Assembly: GCA_016793585.1 (NCBI GenBank)
Contig: JAEUJR010000073.1
Span: 1 to 13,060 of the forward strand
Length of the DNA stretch: 13,060 nucleotides
Direction of reading: 5' to 3'
DNA from: Archangium sp.
Lineage (GTDB): Bacteria; Myxococcota; Myxococcia; Myxococcales; Myxococcaceae
The number at the start of each line of letters is the position of its first letter. Positions within the stretch are counted from its first letter, which is position 1. Positions 6,901 through 13,060 of this stretch are shown piece by piece. The position numbers and the translations under genes are program-made. The notes beneath the pieces are model-generated. The model was given only the letters and a program-made list of their open reading frames with translations. It was not told where the DNA came from and searched no databases.

Positions 6901-8565
6901 GTGTCCGTTCGGGTGTTCCTGAGCCACTCTTCGGAGAACGACGAGGTCGCAGCGCGGGTGTGTCAGGCACTCGAAGCGTGGGGCCACCGCTGCTGGGTCG
7001 CTCCGCGTGACGTTCGACCTGGCCAGCAGTACGGCGCGGAGATCGTCGAGGGCCTCGAAGCCAGCGACGTCGTCCTGCTCCTCTTGACCGCAGCGGCAAC
7101 CCGCTCGAAGTGGGTCGTGCGCGAGCTCGAGGCCGCCGACAAGAGAAACAAGACCATCTACGTCCTGCCTGTCGAGGCCGTAGACCCGGGCCCCGGGCTC
7201 GAGCTCTTCATCTCCTCGAGCCAGTGGTTCCGATTCTCAGGCCATCTGCAGAATGACCTGCAAGCCGTCGCCGCGGCGATCGGCCCCCGGGATGGGCAGG
7301 CGACCGAACTGGTCAAGATCACGCCAGAGACCGCCCCAGCCCCACCGGCCCCGTCAGACATCTCGGCCGCGCGACCGGGTGTCGCCTCAGTCACCGTGAC
7401 TCAGCGCGGACCGTCCCGACGACCACTCATTGCCTTTGCAGCCCTCGCGGTCGCGATCGTCGCGCTGGGTGTGGCGAGGATTGGTGGCAGCACGCAGGCG
7501 CCCGTCATTATGACGGAGCCCCGTGCTCCCTACGACGGTGGCGCGTTCGTTGTGCCACTGCCTGCTCGGGCTCCTGCCGAACTCCTCGACGGCGGCGCAG
7601 ACGATGGGATTGCTGAAGCGCTCAAGCGGCTCGAGGTTGCTCGGCGGAGTCCAGTAGCGCGGGCGCCAGACCGCGATTCCGCTCCCGATGAGTACCCCGA
7701 TCTCGAAGCGGTGGTGCGCGACCACAAGAAAGAACTGATTCCATGTCTTGCGGACGCAGCCAAGACTATGAACGTTCGTGGCAAAGTACCCATCGAGTTT
7801 GCGATTGCTGAGAACGGGGAGCTCACACGCGTTCAAGTCGATCTCACTGAACAGGACAGCGAGACCGAGGGGCTCGTATCGTGTTTGAGCCTGAAGCTCG
7901 AGACGTGGCCTTTCCCACCCGTGTCTGGCGGAGCGGTGGTTCGGTTCTCCTTCAATATTGGAGAAGAAACCGCGACCGCGCAGAGCGCATCACAGAACCC
8001 GCCGAGTCCATGCCCTGGTGGGATGAGAGCGATCCCTTCAGGTATCCTCCAGTTTGGAACCCCTCGCGACGACCCCATGATGGGATTCGACGAGGCAACG
8101 ATCCACTCAGTGGATGTCCCGGGCTTCTGTATCGATATCAACGAGCACCCGAACGAGAAGGGTGTTACCCCGACTAATACCGTCTCGTTCACCGACGCAA
8201 TGGTGTTGTGCGAGTCAAAGGGTAAACGCCTTTGTAGCGAGGCCGAGTGGGAGAAGGCGTGCAAGGGCCCGGCGGCAATGAAGTGGCCCTTCGGCAACAC
8301 CTTTGACGGAAACGCGTGCAACACTGAGAATGACTCGGGTGAGGCCCGCTCGCTCGCGCCGGCCGGGAGGTTCGGCAAGTGCCGCAGCGGCTATGGCATC
8401 GCCGATATGTCCGGCAACGTCGCCGAGTGGACGAGCGATCGCATCATCAAGGGCGGTTCGTACACGAGCGGTGACTACGCCGTTCGCTGCTCCGCGCGGA
8501 AGAACGGCGCCTCGTTCAACAAGTCGCACGAAGTCGGGTTCCGCTGTTGTGTTCAACAGAGATAG
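6901..8565 (+). CDS. TIR - transmembrane - AgmX/PglI-like - FGE (SUMF1-like) fusion protein
   Basis: A 554-residue multidomain protein from a GTG start. Residues 3-115 are a TIR domain (VRVFLSHSSEND, WVAPRDVRPGQQYG, SKWVVRELEAA), with Glu75 at the place of the NAD-cleaving Glu of bacterial TIRs. A Pro/Ala linker leads to one membrane segment (about 174-195). Residues 265-355 match the AgmX/PglI C-terminal (TonB-like) pattern: VVRDHKKELIPCLADA, GKVPIEFAIAENGELTRV, WPFPPVSGG. Residues 370-553 are a formylglycine-generating-enzyme-like domain: MRAIPSGILQFGTP, GKRLCSEAEWEKACKG, GYGIADMSGNVAEWTSDR, VRCSARKNGASFN, VGFRCC. At about 185 residues it is short for the family. Of the two catalytic cysteines of true FGE only the second has a match (Cys530); the first position is Asp525, so formylglycine synthesis is unlikely. 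The topology would put TIR in the cytoplasm and the other domains in the periplasm. A signal-triggered NADase or immune effector is a plausible guess. Confidence 0.85.
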   Translation: MSVRVFLSHSSENDEVAARVCQALEAWGHRCWVAPRDVRPGQQYGAEIVEGLEASDVVLLLLTAAATRSKWVVRELEAADKRNKTIYVLPVEAVDPGPGLELFISSSQWFRFSGHLQNDLQAVAAAIGPRDGQATELVKITPETAPAPPAPSDISAARPGVASVTVTQRGPSRRPLIAFAALAVAIVALGVARIGGSTQAPVIMTEPRAPYDGGAFVVPLPARAPAELLDGGADDGIAEALKRLEVARRSPVARAPDRDSAPDEYPDLEAVVRDHKKELIPCLADAAKTMNVRGKVPIEFAIAENGELTRVQVDLTEQDSETEGLVSCLSLKLETWPFPPVSGGAVVRFSFNIGEETATAQSASQNPPSPCPGGMRAIPSGILQFGTPRDDPMMGFDEATIHSVDVPGFCIDINEHPNEKGVTPTNTVSFTDAMVLCESKGKRLCSEAEWEKACKGPAAMKWPFGNTFDGNACNTENDSGEARSLAPAGRFGKCRSGYGIADMSGNVAEWTSDRIIKGGSYTSGDYAVRCSARKNGASFNKSHEVGFRCCVQQR

Positions 8566-8635
8566 TCAACACGGAACACCGACCTCAACTTGGCCTCTGC
8601 CGAAACTTTGGAGACTTCCGCGGGACCCGCGTTGA
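8566..8635 (-). ncRNA. Possible tRNA-like element with a CCA (Trp) anticodon arm and no D arm
   Basis: Minus strand, directly behind the TIR gene's stop. The ends pair over 9 bp (TCAACGCGG with CCGTGTTGA, one G-T). Inside is a 5-bp arm GAAGT-CTCCAAA-GTTTC whose loop is a canonical tRNA-Trp anticodon loop (U33, CCA, A37). A second arm GGCC-AAGTTGA-GGTC stands where a T arm would be but lacks TTCRA. Only 8 bases replace the D arm. It could be a degenerate tRNA or a chance hairpin. Confidence 0.3.
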
Positions 8636-8659
8636 ATCCGGAAAGACAACACGCTCCAG

Positions 8660-8732
8660 CACCCAGCGCGGGAATCGAACCCGCCTCTTCCACTTGAAAG
8701 GTCTACTGCCTCACCTGAAGCGCGAACGGGGC
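8660..8732 (-). tRNA. tRNA-like gene, anticodon UUC (Glu), non-standard
   Basis: Minus strand, 73 nt. The T arm is perfect (GCGGG-TTCGATT-CCCGC). The acceptor GCCCCGT/GCTGGGT pairs at six of seven positions. The anticodon loop CTTTCAA is canonical for Glu(UUC), but its stem TAGAC/GTGGA pairs at only three positions. The D-loop core TCAGGTGA resembles that of the neighbouring tRNA. CCA is not encoded. It may be a decayed or unusual mobile-element tRNA. Confidence 0.5.
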
Positions 8733-8737
8733 TGCAG

Positions 8738-8807
8738 TACCGCGTACGGGTTCGAACCCGTCTGGCTGGGTTGAGCCCCCAGCGACCTCCCTGAAGTCGA
8801 ACGCGGC
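8738..8807 (-). tRNA. Compact tRNA-like gene, apparent anticodon CUC (Glu), G at position 33
   Basis: Minus strand, 70 nt, with four paired arms: acceptor GCCGCGT/ACGCGGT (7 of 7, one G-T), D stem GACT/GGTC with loop TCAGGGA, anticodon stem CTGGG/CCCAG with loop GGCTCAA, and T stem ACGGG/CCCGT with a 6-base loop TTCGAA. Reading the loop in register gives CUC, but the invariant U33 is G and the T loop is one base short. CCA is not encoded. It is 5 bp from the next tRNA-like gene. The complete pairing argues for a tRNA or tRNA mimic rather than chance. Confidence 0.55.
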
Positions 8808-8814
8808 GAGCATG

Positions 8815-8863
8815 AGGTCCACCTCGGACTCGAACCGAACTGACCGACGACAACGACATTTCT
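8815..8863 (-). tRNA. 5'-truncated tRNA-like remnant
   Basis: Minus strand. The T arm TTCGG-TTCGAGT-CCGAG is complete, followed by GTGGACC as the 3' acceptor strand; a loop TTGTCGT lies upstream at the place of an Asp(GUC) anticodon, with weak pairing. No D arm or 5' acceptor strand is found, because an IS3-type fragment begins at about 8864. Its 3' end is 7 bp from the next tRNA-like gene, matching the array spacing. Confidence 0.4.
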
Positions 8864-9059
8864 GGGAAGGGGCTCCGCGGCGTGACGCGAGGGCGGGCGT
8901 TCAAGGTGACCACTGTCGCCGACGAGGCGGCGCTGCGTCCGCCCGACCTGGTCCACCGAGACCTCAGGGCCGCGGCCGAACCAGCTCTGGGTCGCGGACA
9001 TCACCTCCGTCGCGACGTGGGTGGGTTTCGCCTACGTCGCGTTGGTCACCGACGTCTCC
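8864..9059 (+). pseudogene. IS3-family transposase (OrfB) fragment, frameshifted
   Basis: Plus strand. One frame gives GKGLRGVTRGRAFKVTTVAD and ...LRPPDLVHRDLRA; near 8972 the frame changes and continues RPNQLWVADITSVATWVGFA YVALVTDV before a TAA at 9060. These are the consecutive segments just before and at the first catalytic Asp (WVADIT) of IS3-family DDE transposases. Both ends of the gene are missing and no terminal inverted repeats are seen, so this is a relic about 65 codons long. It abuts the truncated tRNA-like remnant and lies 15 bp from the end of the protease gene. Confidence 0.82.
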
Positions 9060-9074
9060 TAATCTCGGGGCGAT

Positions 9075-10739
9075 TCACGGCGCCGACTCCGTCTGCGTTG
9101 CGTACGAAGCGGCCACCCCCAGCAAGCCGTGCGCTGCGTCCACTTCGGTCTTTCGCCATGGCGGCGCGTGTGATTGCGATTCTTCGAGAGGCAACGGCTC
9201 GGGCAGAGCGTCTGGCGCGGTGCACTCACGCTCCGTGGGAGTCACCGCAGCCGGCAAGACGACGTCGGGCTCGATGCCCACGCACTGCGGCGACCGACCG
9301 TTTTCCAGAAAGTACCTGCTCTTGGTGACGAGCACCTCACCCCATGGCAACCCTCGACTGGTACCAGACTGGACACTCCCTTTTCCCCACGTTCGGTTGC
9401 CTGCGACGAGTGCGCGGCCTTTGGCCTGCAGGGTCCCCGCGACGATCTCGGCAGCGCTGGCCGTCTCTCCATCAACGGCAACGACCAACGCTCCCGACCA
9501 CGCCTGCGGAAGGCCCCCACTCCAGCCCCGCTTCACACCTTTCGAATGCTGAAAGTCGACGAAGCTGGAGTCCGGGCACAGGACGTCGAGGACGTTCAGT
9601 GCCTCTTGTACGAGGCCGCCCGGGTTTCCCCGGAGGTCGAGCACCACGACGGTCACGCCCGTCTCTGCGAAGAGCTCGAGCTCCCTCCCCAGCAGCTCGG
9701 AGGCGCCGGCGAAGAAGCCCGGGAGCTTGACCGTACCGACTCGAACGCCAGCGAAGACCTCTTGTTCGACGACCAGGCGGTGTTCCTCGTCGACGACGAG
9801 ACCCCGCTCCAGCACCACGGTCCGCTGGTTAACGAGAGCGCGGTTCTTGATTCGCGCGACCTCCAGTTCGACACGTGAGCCCAACTGGCCGAGCCCATCG
9901 CTCAGTTCGCGCGGAGGCTTGCCAACGGTCGACTCTCCGTCGATCGCCAGCAACACCAGTCCCTCTTCGAGGTTGCCCGGTTGCGCCCCAGGTGTTCCGG
10001 CGGGGGGCTTTGCAAGGAGGTGGCCCCAGGGCGTCAGTCCGTCCCGGGCGAACCTGATGCCGAAGAGGCCGACCTGTCCTCCGACGAGCTCCTTAAGGCG
10101 CCTCTGCTCTCGAGGAAGAAGGAATCGCGTGCGACGATCGAGTGCGCCAACGGTTGCGCGGGCCATCGCAATTGCCGCCCAGTCACGGTTGCTCTCTGCG
10201 AGCGCAATCCTCTGACGAGACATGATCTCTCGCGTGAATTGCATGGCGACCTCATGGGGAGCGAACTGCTCCTGATGCTGAATGAACTGGCCGACCAATT
10301 CCTGTGCCTTCGCTGCGAGTGCGGTCTGGGGAGGCTGCACGCCAGCGTCCGATGCGGACGCGAAGGCGTCATCGAGTTGCCTGTCGATGCGTTGGATCAC
10401 CTGGCCACGCAGGCGTGCCAGTTCATGAAACTCGTCGCACTCGCCGATCGCCCAGCGCGAAGCGCGGTCCTCTGCCGACTGCCGTTCAAGCATGCGCTTC
10501 GCCACGTCGAGGTCGTCGGCCTCGACGAGCGAGCCCATGTCCTCCCGAAAGAGTTCGAGTGCGAGTTCGGTTGCCCGGTTCGCCTGCTGCGGGCCGAATT
10601 CGTTCACGGTCACATGGTGGGCGAGTGCCGCGTCGAGCGCCTTCGCGGCCTCAGCGCATGTCCGCGGCTGTGCAGTGCTGCCTGAAGACCCGATGAGCAG
10701 ACTGACGATGACCAGCGTCGAGCGAATGCGCTGAGTCAT
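9075..10739 (-). CDS. S41 carboxy-terminal processing protease (CtpA/Tsp-like), secreted
   Basis: A 554-residue protein with an N-terminal signal segment (hydrophobic RSTLVIVSLLIGSSGSTAQP, cut near residue 23) and then an unusual, mostly helical N-terminal region (about 25-210) with no recognised domain. A PDZ-like region follows (about 220-315: LFGIRF, LLAIDGEST, ELEVAR), then the S41 peptidase core: VGTVKLPGFF, VVVLDLRGNPGGLVQEALNV, the nucleophile in DGETASAAEIVAG (Ser428) and the general base in GNRTWGKGSVQ (Lys453), ending SRYFLENGRSPQCVGIEPDV. Family members cut non-polar C-termini of envelope proteins using a Ser-Lys dyad. Both catalytic residues are present, so it is likely active. 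Its ATG overlaps the stop of the FHA gene (ATGA at 10739-10736), so the two are probably translated together. Confidence 0.9.
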   Translation of the reverse strand: MTQRIRSTLVIVSLLIGSSGSTAQPRTCAEAAKALDAALAHHVTVNEFGPQQANRATELALELFREDMGSLVEADDLDVAKRMLERQSAEDRASRWAIGECDEFHELARLRGQVIQRIDRQLDDAFASASDAGVQPPQTALAAKAQELVGQFIQHQEQFAPHEVAMQFTREIMSRQRIALAESNRDWAAIAMARATVGALDRRTRFLLPREQRRLKELVGGQVGLFGIRFARDGLTPWGHLLAKPPAGTPGAQPGNLEEGLVLLAIDGESTVGKPPRELSDGLGQLGSRVELEVARIKNRALVNQRTVVLERGLVVDEEHRLVVEQEVFAGVRVGTVKLPGFFAGASELLGRELELFAETGVTVVVLDLRGNPGGLVQEALNVLDVLCPDSSFVDFQHSKGVKRGWSGGLPQAWSGALVVAVDGETASAAEIVAGTLQAKGRALVAGNRTWGKGSVQSGTSRGLPWGEVLVTKSRYFLENGRSPQCVGIEPDVVLPAAVTPTERECTAPDALPEPLPLEESQSHAPPWRKTEVDAAHGLLGVAASYATQTESAP

Positions 10740-12013
10740 CGTGCCGTCTCCTGGGAGCGAGAGCGAAGGACACCCGCCTTCAGCAGTCGGTCGTGATCCG
10801 CTTCACGCTCGGACGAAACATCGAGGCTCTGCACGCCTGCCCACAACGGCCAGCGCAGCGCACGTTCGTCACGCAGCGGTTCAGCCCCCGCGAGTGTCGC
10901 CTCGACCAGGACTCCGCGGTCCCAGCGCCGTTCTTGAAGGACGGCCATTGGTCCAAGAAGGCGAGACTCGATGGCGTCCCTCAGATCGGTGGCGCGCGCC
11001 TCGTCCTCGTTCAGCTCGGCCGCGATCCAATCGCCCCAGGGAGAGCCGCGCTCCAGCAGCCAGTCCGCCAACACTGCGTGGCCGCCTGGCTGATGCGTTT
11101 GCGCGAGCGCCTCTTCCACCCCGGTTGGGAAGAGAGAGGTTGACGCAACCGCGTGTCCGGGCTCCACGACCCACTCGAATGCAGGGTGGCCCAGTCGCAC
11201 CCAGTCACCTGCGGCGAGCGCCCGTGCTCCACACTGCTCACCATTGACGACCAGTCCGTTCGTACTTCCGGCATCGAGAAGCAGGATGTCACCGGCATCT
11301 TCGACGAGCAGCGCGTGGATCCGTGACGTCGATTCGTCGTCGAAGTGCTCGTGGGCGAAACAGGACCCGTAGCGTCCCAGCAGCAAGCCCGACTGCAGCC
11401 GCGAGGCGGGAATGGAAAGCCGTGCGCCGCTGGGAAAGTGCAGCTCGCTCGGCGAGGGCAGGGCAGACGCCTTCGCAAGAGGAGCCGTACTGCAAGGCTC
11501 CACGAGGTGCCCGTGCTTCGTGCGGGCCACGATGACGAAGTGATCGCCGGCCGAGATGATGTGAGTGTCGGCGACCACATGGCTCGCGGACGTGGCGTCC
11601 GCCTCGCGAAGACGGTCGATGTCAAAGACCCGCGCGCGCGGCATTCCCTCCGTCTGCCGCACGAGAATGACGAGCTTGCGGAGCGGGGTGTCGTCGGCGC
11701 TCGGCAATGAGATGCCGCACGATGTGTGCCGTCCGATGGTGATGACACACGGACGAGGGCTCGCTCGCACCCAGGTGACCCCGAGCAGCGCATCGTCGTC
11801 AGCCACCGCCACCAGGTAGCCAGGCGCTGAGTGGCGCGCCGCGAAGTCCTCGAGCACGGGTCGGTGGAATTCGAGCAGGGTCGTCCCGTCGCGAGTGGAC
11901 CGACGAAACTCCCGGTGCCGCGACACGCGGGTCCCGCGATTGGGCTCGGCCTCGCGATGGCGCTGAACCGAACTCCCGAGGGCGTAGACCTGTGTGGGTG
12001 GGGTGAGGGTCAT
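10736..12013 (-). CDS. Double-FHA protein with TIGR02996-like C-terminal domain
   Basis: A 425-residue, probably cytoplasmic protein. Residues about 88-165 look like a diverged FHA domain (VITIGRHTSCGISLP, then LRKLVILV, without the SxxH pair). Residues about 208-278 are a canonical FHA domain: LLLGRYGSC, SRIH (Ser230-His233) and LLDAGSTNGLVVNG, the residues that bind phosphothreonine peptides. Residues about 310-355 (HAVLADWLLERGSPWGDWIA) match the TIGR02996 pattern YADWLEERGDPRGE, found in large myxobacterial and planctomycete families of unknown function. It begins at ATG 12013 after GAGG at a 4-base distance and overlaps the downstream protease by ATGA. FHA genes usually sit with Ser/Thr kinases; none is visible here, so the partner is unknown. 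Confidence 0.87.
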   Translation of the reverse strand: MTLTPPTQVYALGSSVQRHREAEPNRGTRVSRHREFRRSTRDGTTLLEFHRPVLEDFAARHSAPGYLVAVADDDALLGVTWVRASPRPCVITIGRHTSCGISLPSADDTPLRKLVILVRQTEGMPRARVFDIDRLREADATSASHVVADTHIISAGDHFVIVARTKHGHLVEPCSTAPLAKASALPSPSELHFPSGARLSIPASRLQSGLLLGRYGSCFAHEHFDDESTSRIHALLVEDAGDILLLDAGSTNGLVVNGEQCGARALAAGDWVRLGHPAFEWVVEPGHAVASTSLFPTGVEEALAQTHQPGGHAVLADWLLERGSPWGDWIAAELNEDEARATDLRDAIESRLLGPMAVLQERRWDRGVLVEATLAGAEPLRDERALRWPLWAGVQSLDVSSEREADHDRLLKAGVLRSRSQETAR

Positions 12014-12346
12014 GAGGCCTCGTTGAGCAGGGGCCGCGCCAAGACGCCTCAGTCAGAATGTGCGCAGTTGCAGCGCCGGCGACGAGAACACGATGGTCAG
12101 TGATGAGCACTGACAGGGCTGCCGGGGTGGTGACGCGCCCTCACGGTGCCTACGCGGAGAGGCGTTCCTTGAAGCAGAGACCGTGGTCAAGCGTGGCGCT
12201 TCGCTGTGCACTGACCATCGCGGTGATGGTCAGCGCGCTCACGGGCTCGGTAAGTGGCCGATTCGTCGAGGCGAGATTCGGGTACGGCAGTTGCGATGGT
12301 GATTACCCGTCGTCGAATCGAGACGATCCCAACGAAAGGAACTGCC
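12014..12346. promoter_or_regulatory. Divergent intergenic region with repeated ATGGTCAGTG motifs
   Basis: This 333-base gap separates the FHA-protease pair from the small secreted-protein gene. ATGGTCAGTG occurs at 12093-12102; its exact reverse complement is at 12209-12218; ATGGTCAGCG follows at 12226-12235; and CACTGAC at 12108-12114 pairs with 12096-12102. The first site thus forms a 7-bp dyad and the later two an 8-bp dyad (12211-12218/12226-12233). Such pairs in a shared upstream region suggest a regulator's operators, though RNA hairpins are possible. No convincing -35/-10 can be named. Confidence 0.5.
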
Positions 12347-12541
12347 GTGAACAAGCTCTTCGCCGTTGTTGCTGCTGTGGGAGCGTTGGCTGCCTCGTCT
12401 GCCTTCGCCCAGTACGTCGTGTACGGAACGAAGTGCGTGACGCCGTACGGCTGGACGTTCATGGTGATTCCCGCGCCGGTCGGCTCCATCTGTCACGTGC
12501 CGACGCCCATGGGTCCCGTGCGCGGCTACGTCGAGCTGTGA
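12347..12541 (+). CDS. Small secreted protein, 64 residues
   Basis: From a GTG at 12347, after AAAGGA six bases upstream, the chain begins VNKLFAVVAAVGALAASSAF and has a clear signal peptide ending AFA before Gln22. The mature part is only about 43 residues, aromatic and Gly/Pro-rich (YVVYGTKC, TPYGWTFMVI, MGPVRGYVEL), with two Cys (30 and 49) that could form a disulfide. I do not recognise the family. The same frame is open upstream to 12254, but the ribosome binding site and signal peptide favour this start. It is followed after 9 bases by a strong hairpin. It could be an exported structural or signalling peptide; nothing in it shows an enzyme. Confidence 0.72.
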   Translation: MNKLFAVVAAVGALAASSAFAQYVVYGTKCVTPYGWTFMVIPAPVGSICHVPTPMGPVRGYVEL

Positions 12542-12550
12542 AGCACATCG

Positions 12551-12579
12551 CCCGGCAGCCCAGTGGGTGGGCTGCCGGG
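12551..12579. terminator. Strong hairpin between convergent genes
   Basis: CCCGGCAGCCC and GGGCTGCCGGG form a perfect 11-bp stem with a 7-base loop. It starts 9 bases after the small gene's stop and lies 19 bases from the end of the convergent minus-strand gene, so it could terminate both. There is no T-tract on the plus side. Confidence 0.7.
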
Positions 12580-12598
12580 ACAGCATTCATGTGGCGCG

Positions 12599-13060
12599 TC
12601 AGGCGATGCCCTGAAGGCGCCGCGTCCAGTCGAAGAGCGCCATCGTCAAGCGCAACCGCCCGAACCATCCCCTGCCGAGCTCCACGACGGGCGTGGTTCT
12701 CTCAGCGATGGATCCCTTCAGTGCGGGGAACTCCTGGAGGTAGCGCTCGAACGCAGGGCCGCTTCCATGCTCGAAGAGCACCAGACACATCTCGAACCCG
12801 ATGGTCTTTTCGACGTGCGCCACCTCCCAGACCACACCCGGGGAGTAGACAGACAGATCGAACACGACGAGCGTCGAGTTGTCGATGAGGTCCTGGGCTC
12901 GCTGGCGCCAATGGACGCCCTCGCCGGGCCCGTTCTGGATCAAGTCGAGTTCGTCAATCATGGCAGCCCCGTGCGCCGCGACGAGCCCGCGCTCGAGTTC
13001 GTCATTGGCGATGAACTGAACCCGCCCGAAGGATCCGATCGTTCTGACCAACCAGCGGCT
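12599..13060 (-). CDS. Hypothetical protein, weak deoxyribosyltransferase/TIR-like pattern (5' end outside window)
   Basis: At least 153 residues. The frame is open to the right edge, and the only start candidate inside is a TTG at 13051, so the gene probably begins beyond the window. The segment AQDLIDNSTLVVFDLSVYSP with VVWEVAHVEKTIGFEMCLVL fits the pattern 'aDlvVxDLS..NPNV.YElG.A...gk..il' of nucleoside 2-deoxyribosyltransferase-like and related TIR-like Rossmann proteins; the Glu in VVWEVA would be the catalytic-type acid. The C-terminal part (about residues 100-150) is helical with aromatic and basic residues (GRGWFGRLRLTMALFDWTRR). No flanking residues confirm a nucleotide pocket, so the function is unknown. 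Confidence 0.55.
   Translation of the reverse strand, partial: SRWLVRTIGSFGRVQFIANDELERGLVAAHGAAMIDELDLIQNGPGEGVHWRQRAQDLIDNSTLVVFDLSVYSPGVVWEVAHVEKTIGFEMCLVLFEHGSGPAFERYLQEFPALKGSIAERTTPVVELGRGWFGRLRLTMALFDWTRRLQGIA

Noticed and set aside
7990..8565. FGE-like domain as the variable protein of a diversity-generating retroelement
   Set aside because: FGE-fold proteins can be such targets, but no reverse transcriptase and no template repeat matching the C-terminal coding region were noticed in the window.
8882..9328. 148-residue plus-strand ORF
   Set aside because: Its first part is one frame of the IS3 relic; after the frameshift it has no similarity and it overlaps the protease gene antisense.
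12058..12888. 276-residue plus-strand ORF
   Set aside because: Crosses the intergenic motif region, the small secreted-protein gene in another frame, the hairpin and the antisense of the edge gene; no domain seen.

Overview
The window is high-GC and coding-dense. Its domain vocabulary points to Myxococcota (myxobacteria and relatives): a lipoprotein with Gly-Gly-Ser-Thr-Ala repeats, an AgmX/PglI-type C-terminal domain, FHA with a TIGR02996-like 'ADWLLERG' domain, and a large multi-pass histidine kinase facing a NarL-type regulator. That assignment is an inference from families; there is no rRNA or marker gene here.

Left part (1-4047), backbone-like. The 5' end of a lipoprotein gene runs off the left edge on the minus strand (1-301). 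Its 15-bp tandem repeats also create a misleading proline-rich ORF on the plus strand. Divergent from it is a NarL/FixJ response regulator (403-1056). Convergent to that, 3 bp away, is a 995-residue membrane histidine kinase (1060-4047) built from two tandem copies of one whole module; the second copy has kept its HD phospho-acceptor motif but lost the ATP-binding boxes.

Middle part (4113-9062), a decayed mobile and accessory region. It opens with the 3' part of a tRNA-Phe gene (4113-4158), the expected scar of an element integrated into tRNA-Phe. Next comes a tyrosine-recombinase module broken by an apparent inversion of about 640 bp. The C-terminal part of the integrase is on the minus strand (4373-5126). 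An excisionase-like HTH gene and the first 94 residues of the integrase are on the plus strand (5148-5767). Rejoining them in silico gives an in-frame junction. The integrase also has a frameshift and a Tyr-to-His change at the nucleophile position. The same breakpoint truncates a DUF4062 gene (5768-6019, minus). Cargo follows: a secreted NlpC/P60-like protein (6213-6788) and a TIR-TM-AgmX-FGE fusion (6901-8565). Behind the fusion gene lies a compact minus-strand array of three, perhaps four, unusual tRNA-like sequences (8566-8863), with a decayed IS3-family transposase fragment (about 8864-9059) cutting into its upstream end.

Right part (9075-13060). An FHA protein and an S41 carboxy-terminal processing protease form a translationally coupled minus-strand pair (12013-9075). 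Their upstream region (12014-12346) carries repeated, partly palindromic ATGGTCAGTG motifs and is shared with a divergent gene for a 64-residue secreted protein (12347-12541), which ends at a strong hairpin. A minus-strand gene with a weak nucleoside-deoxyribosyltransferase/TIR-like pattern runs off the right edge (12599-13060).

The best candidates for something undescribed are the TIR-TM-AgmX-FGE fusion with its NlpC/P60 neighbour, and the array of structurally odd tRNAs directly behind it. Everything here was read by eye; no search or folding program was run.
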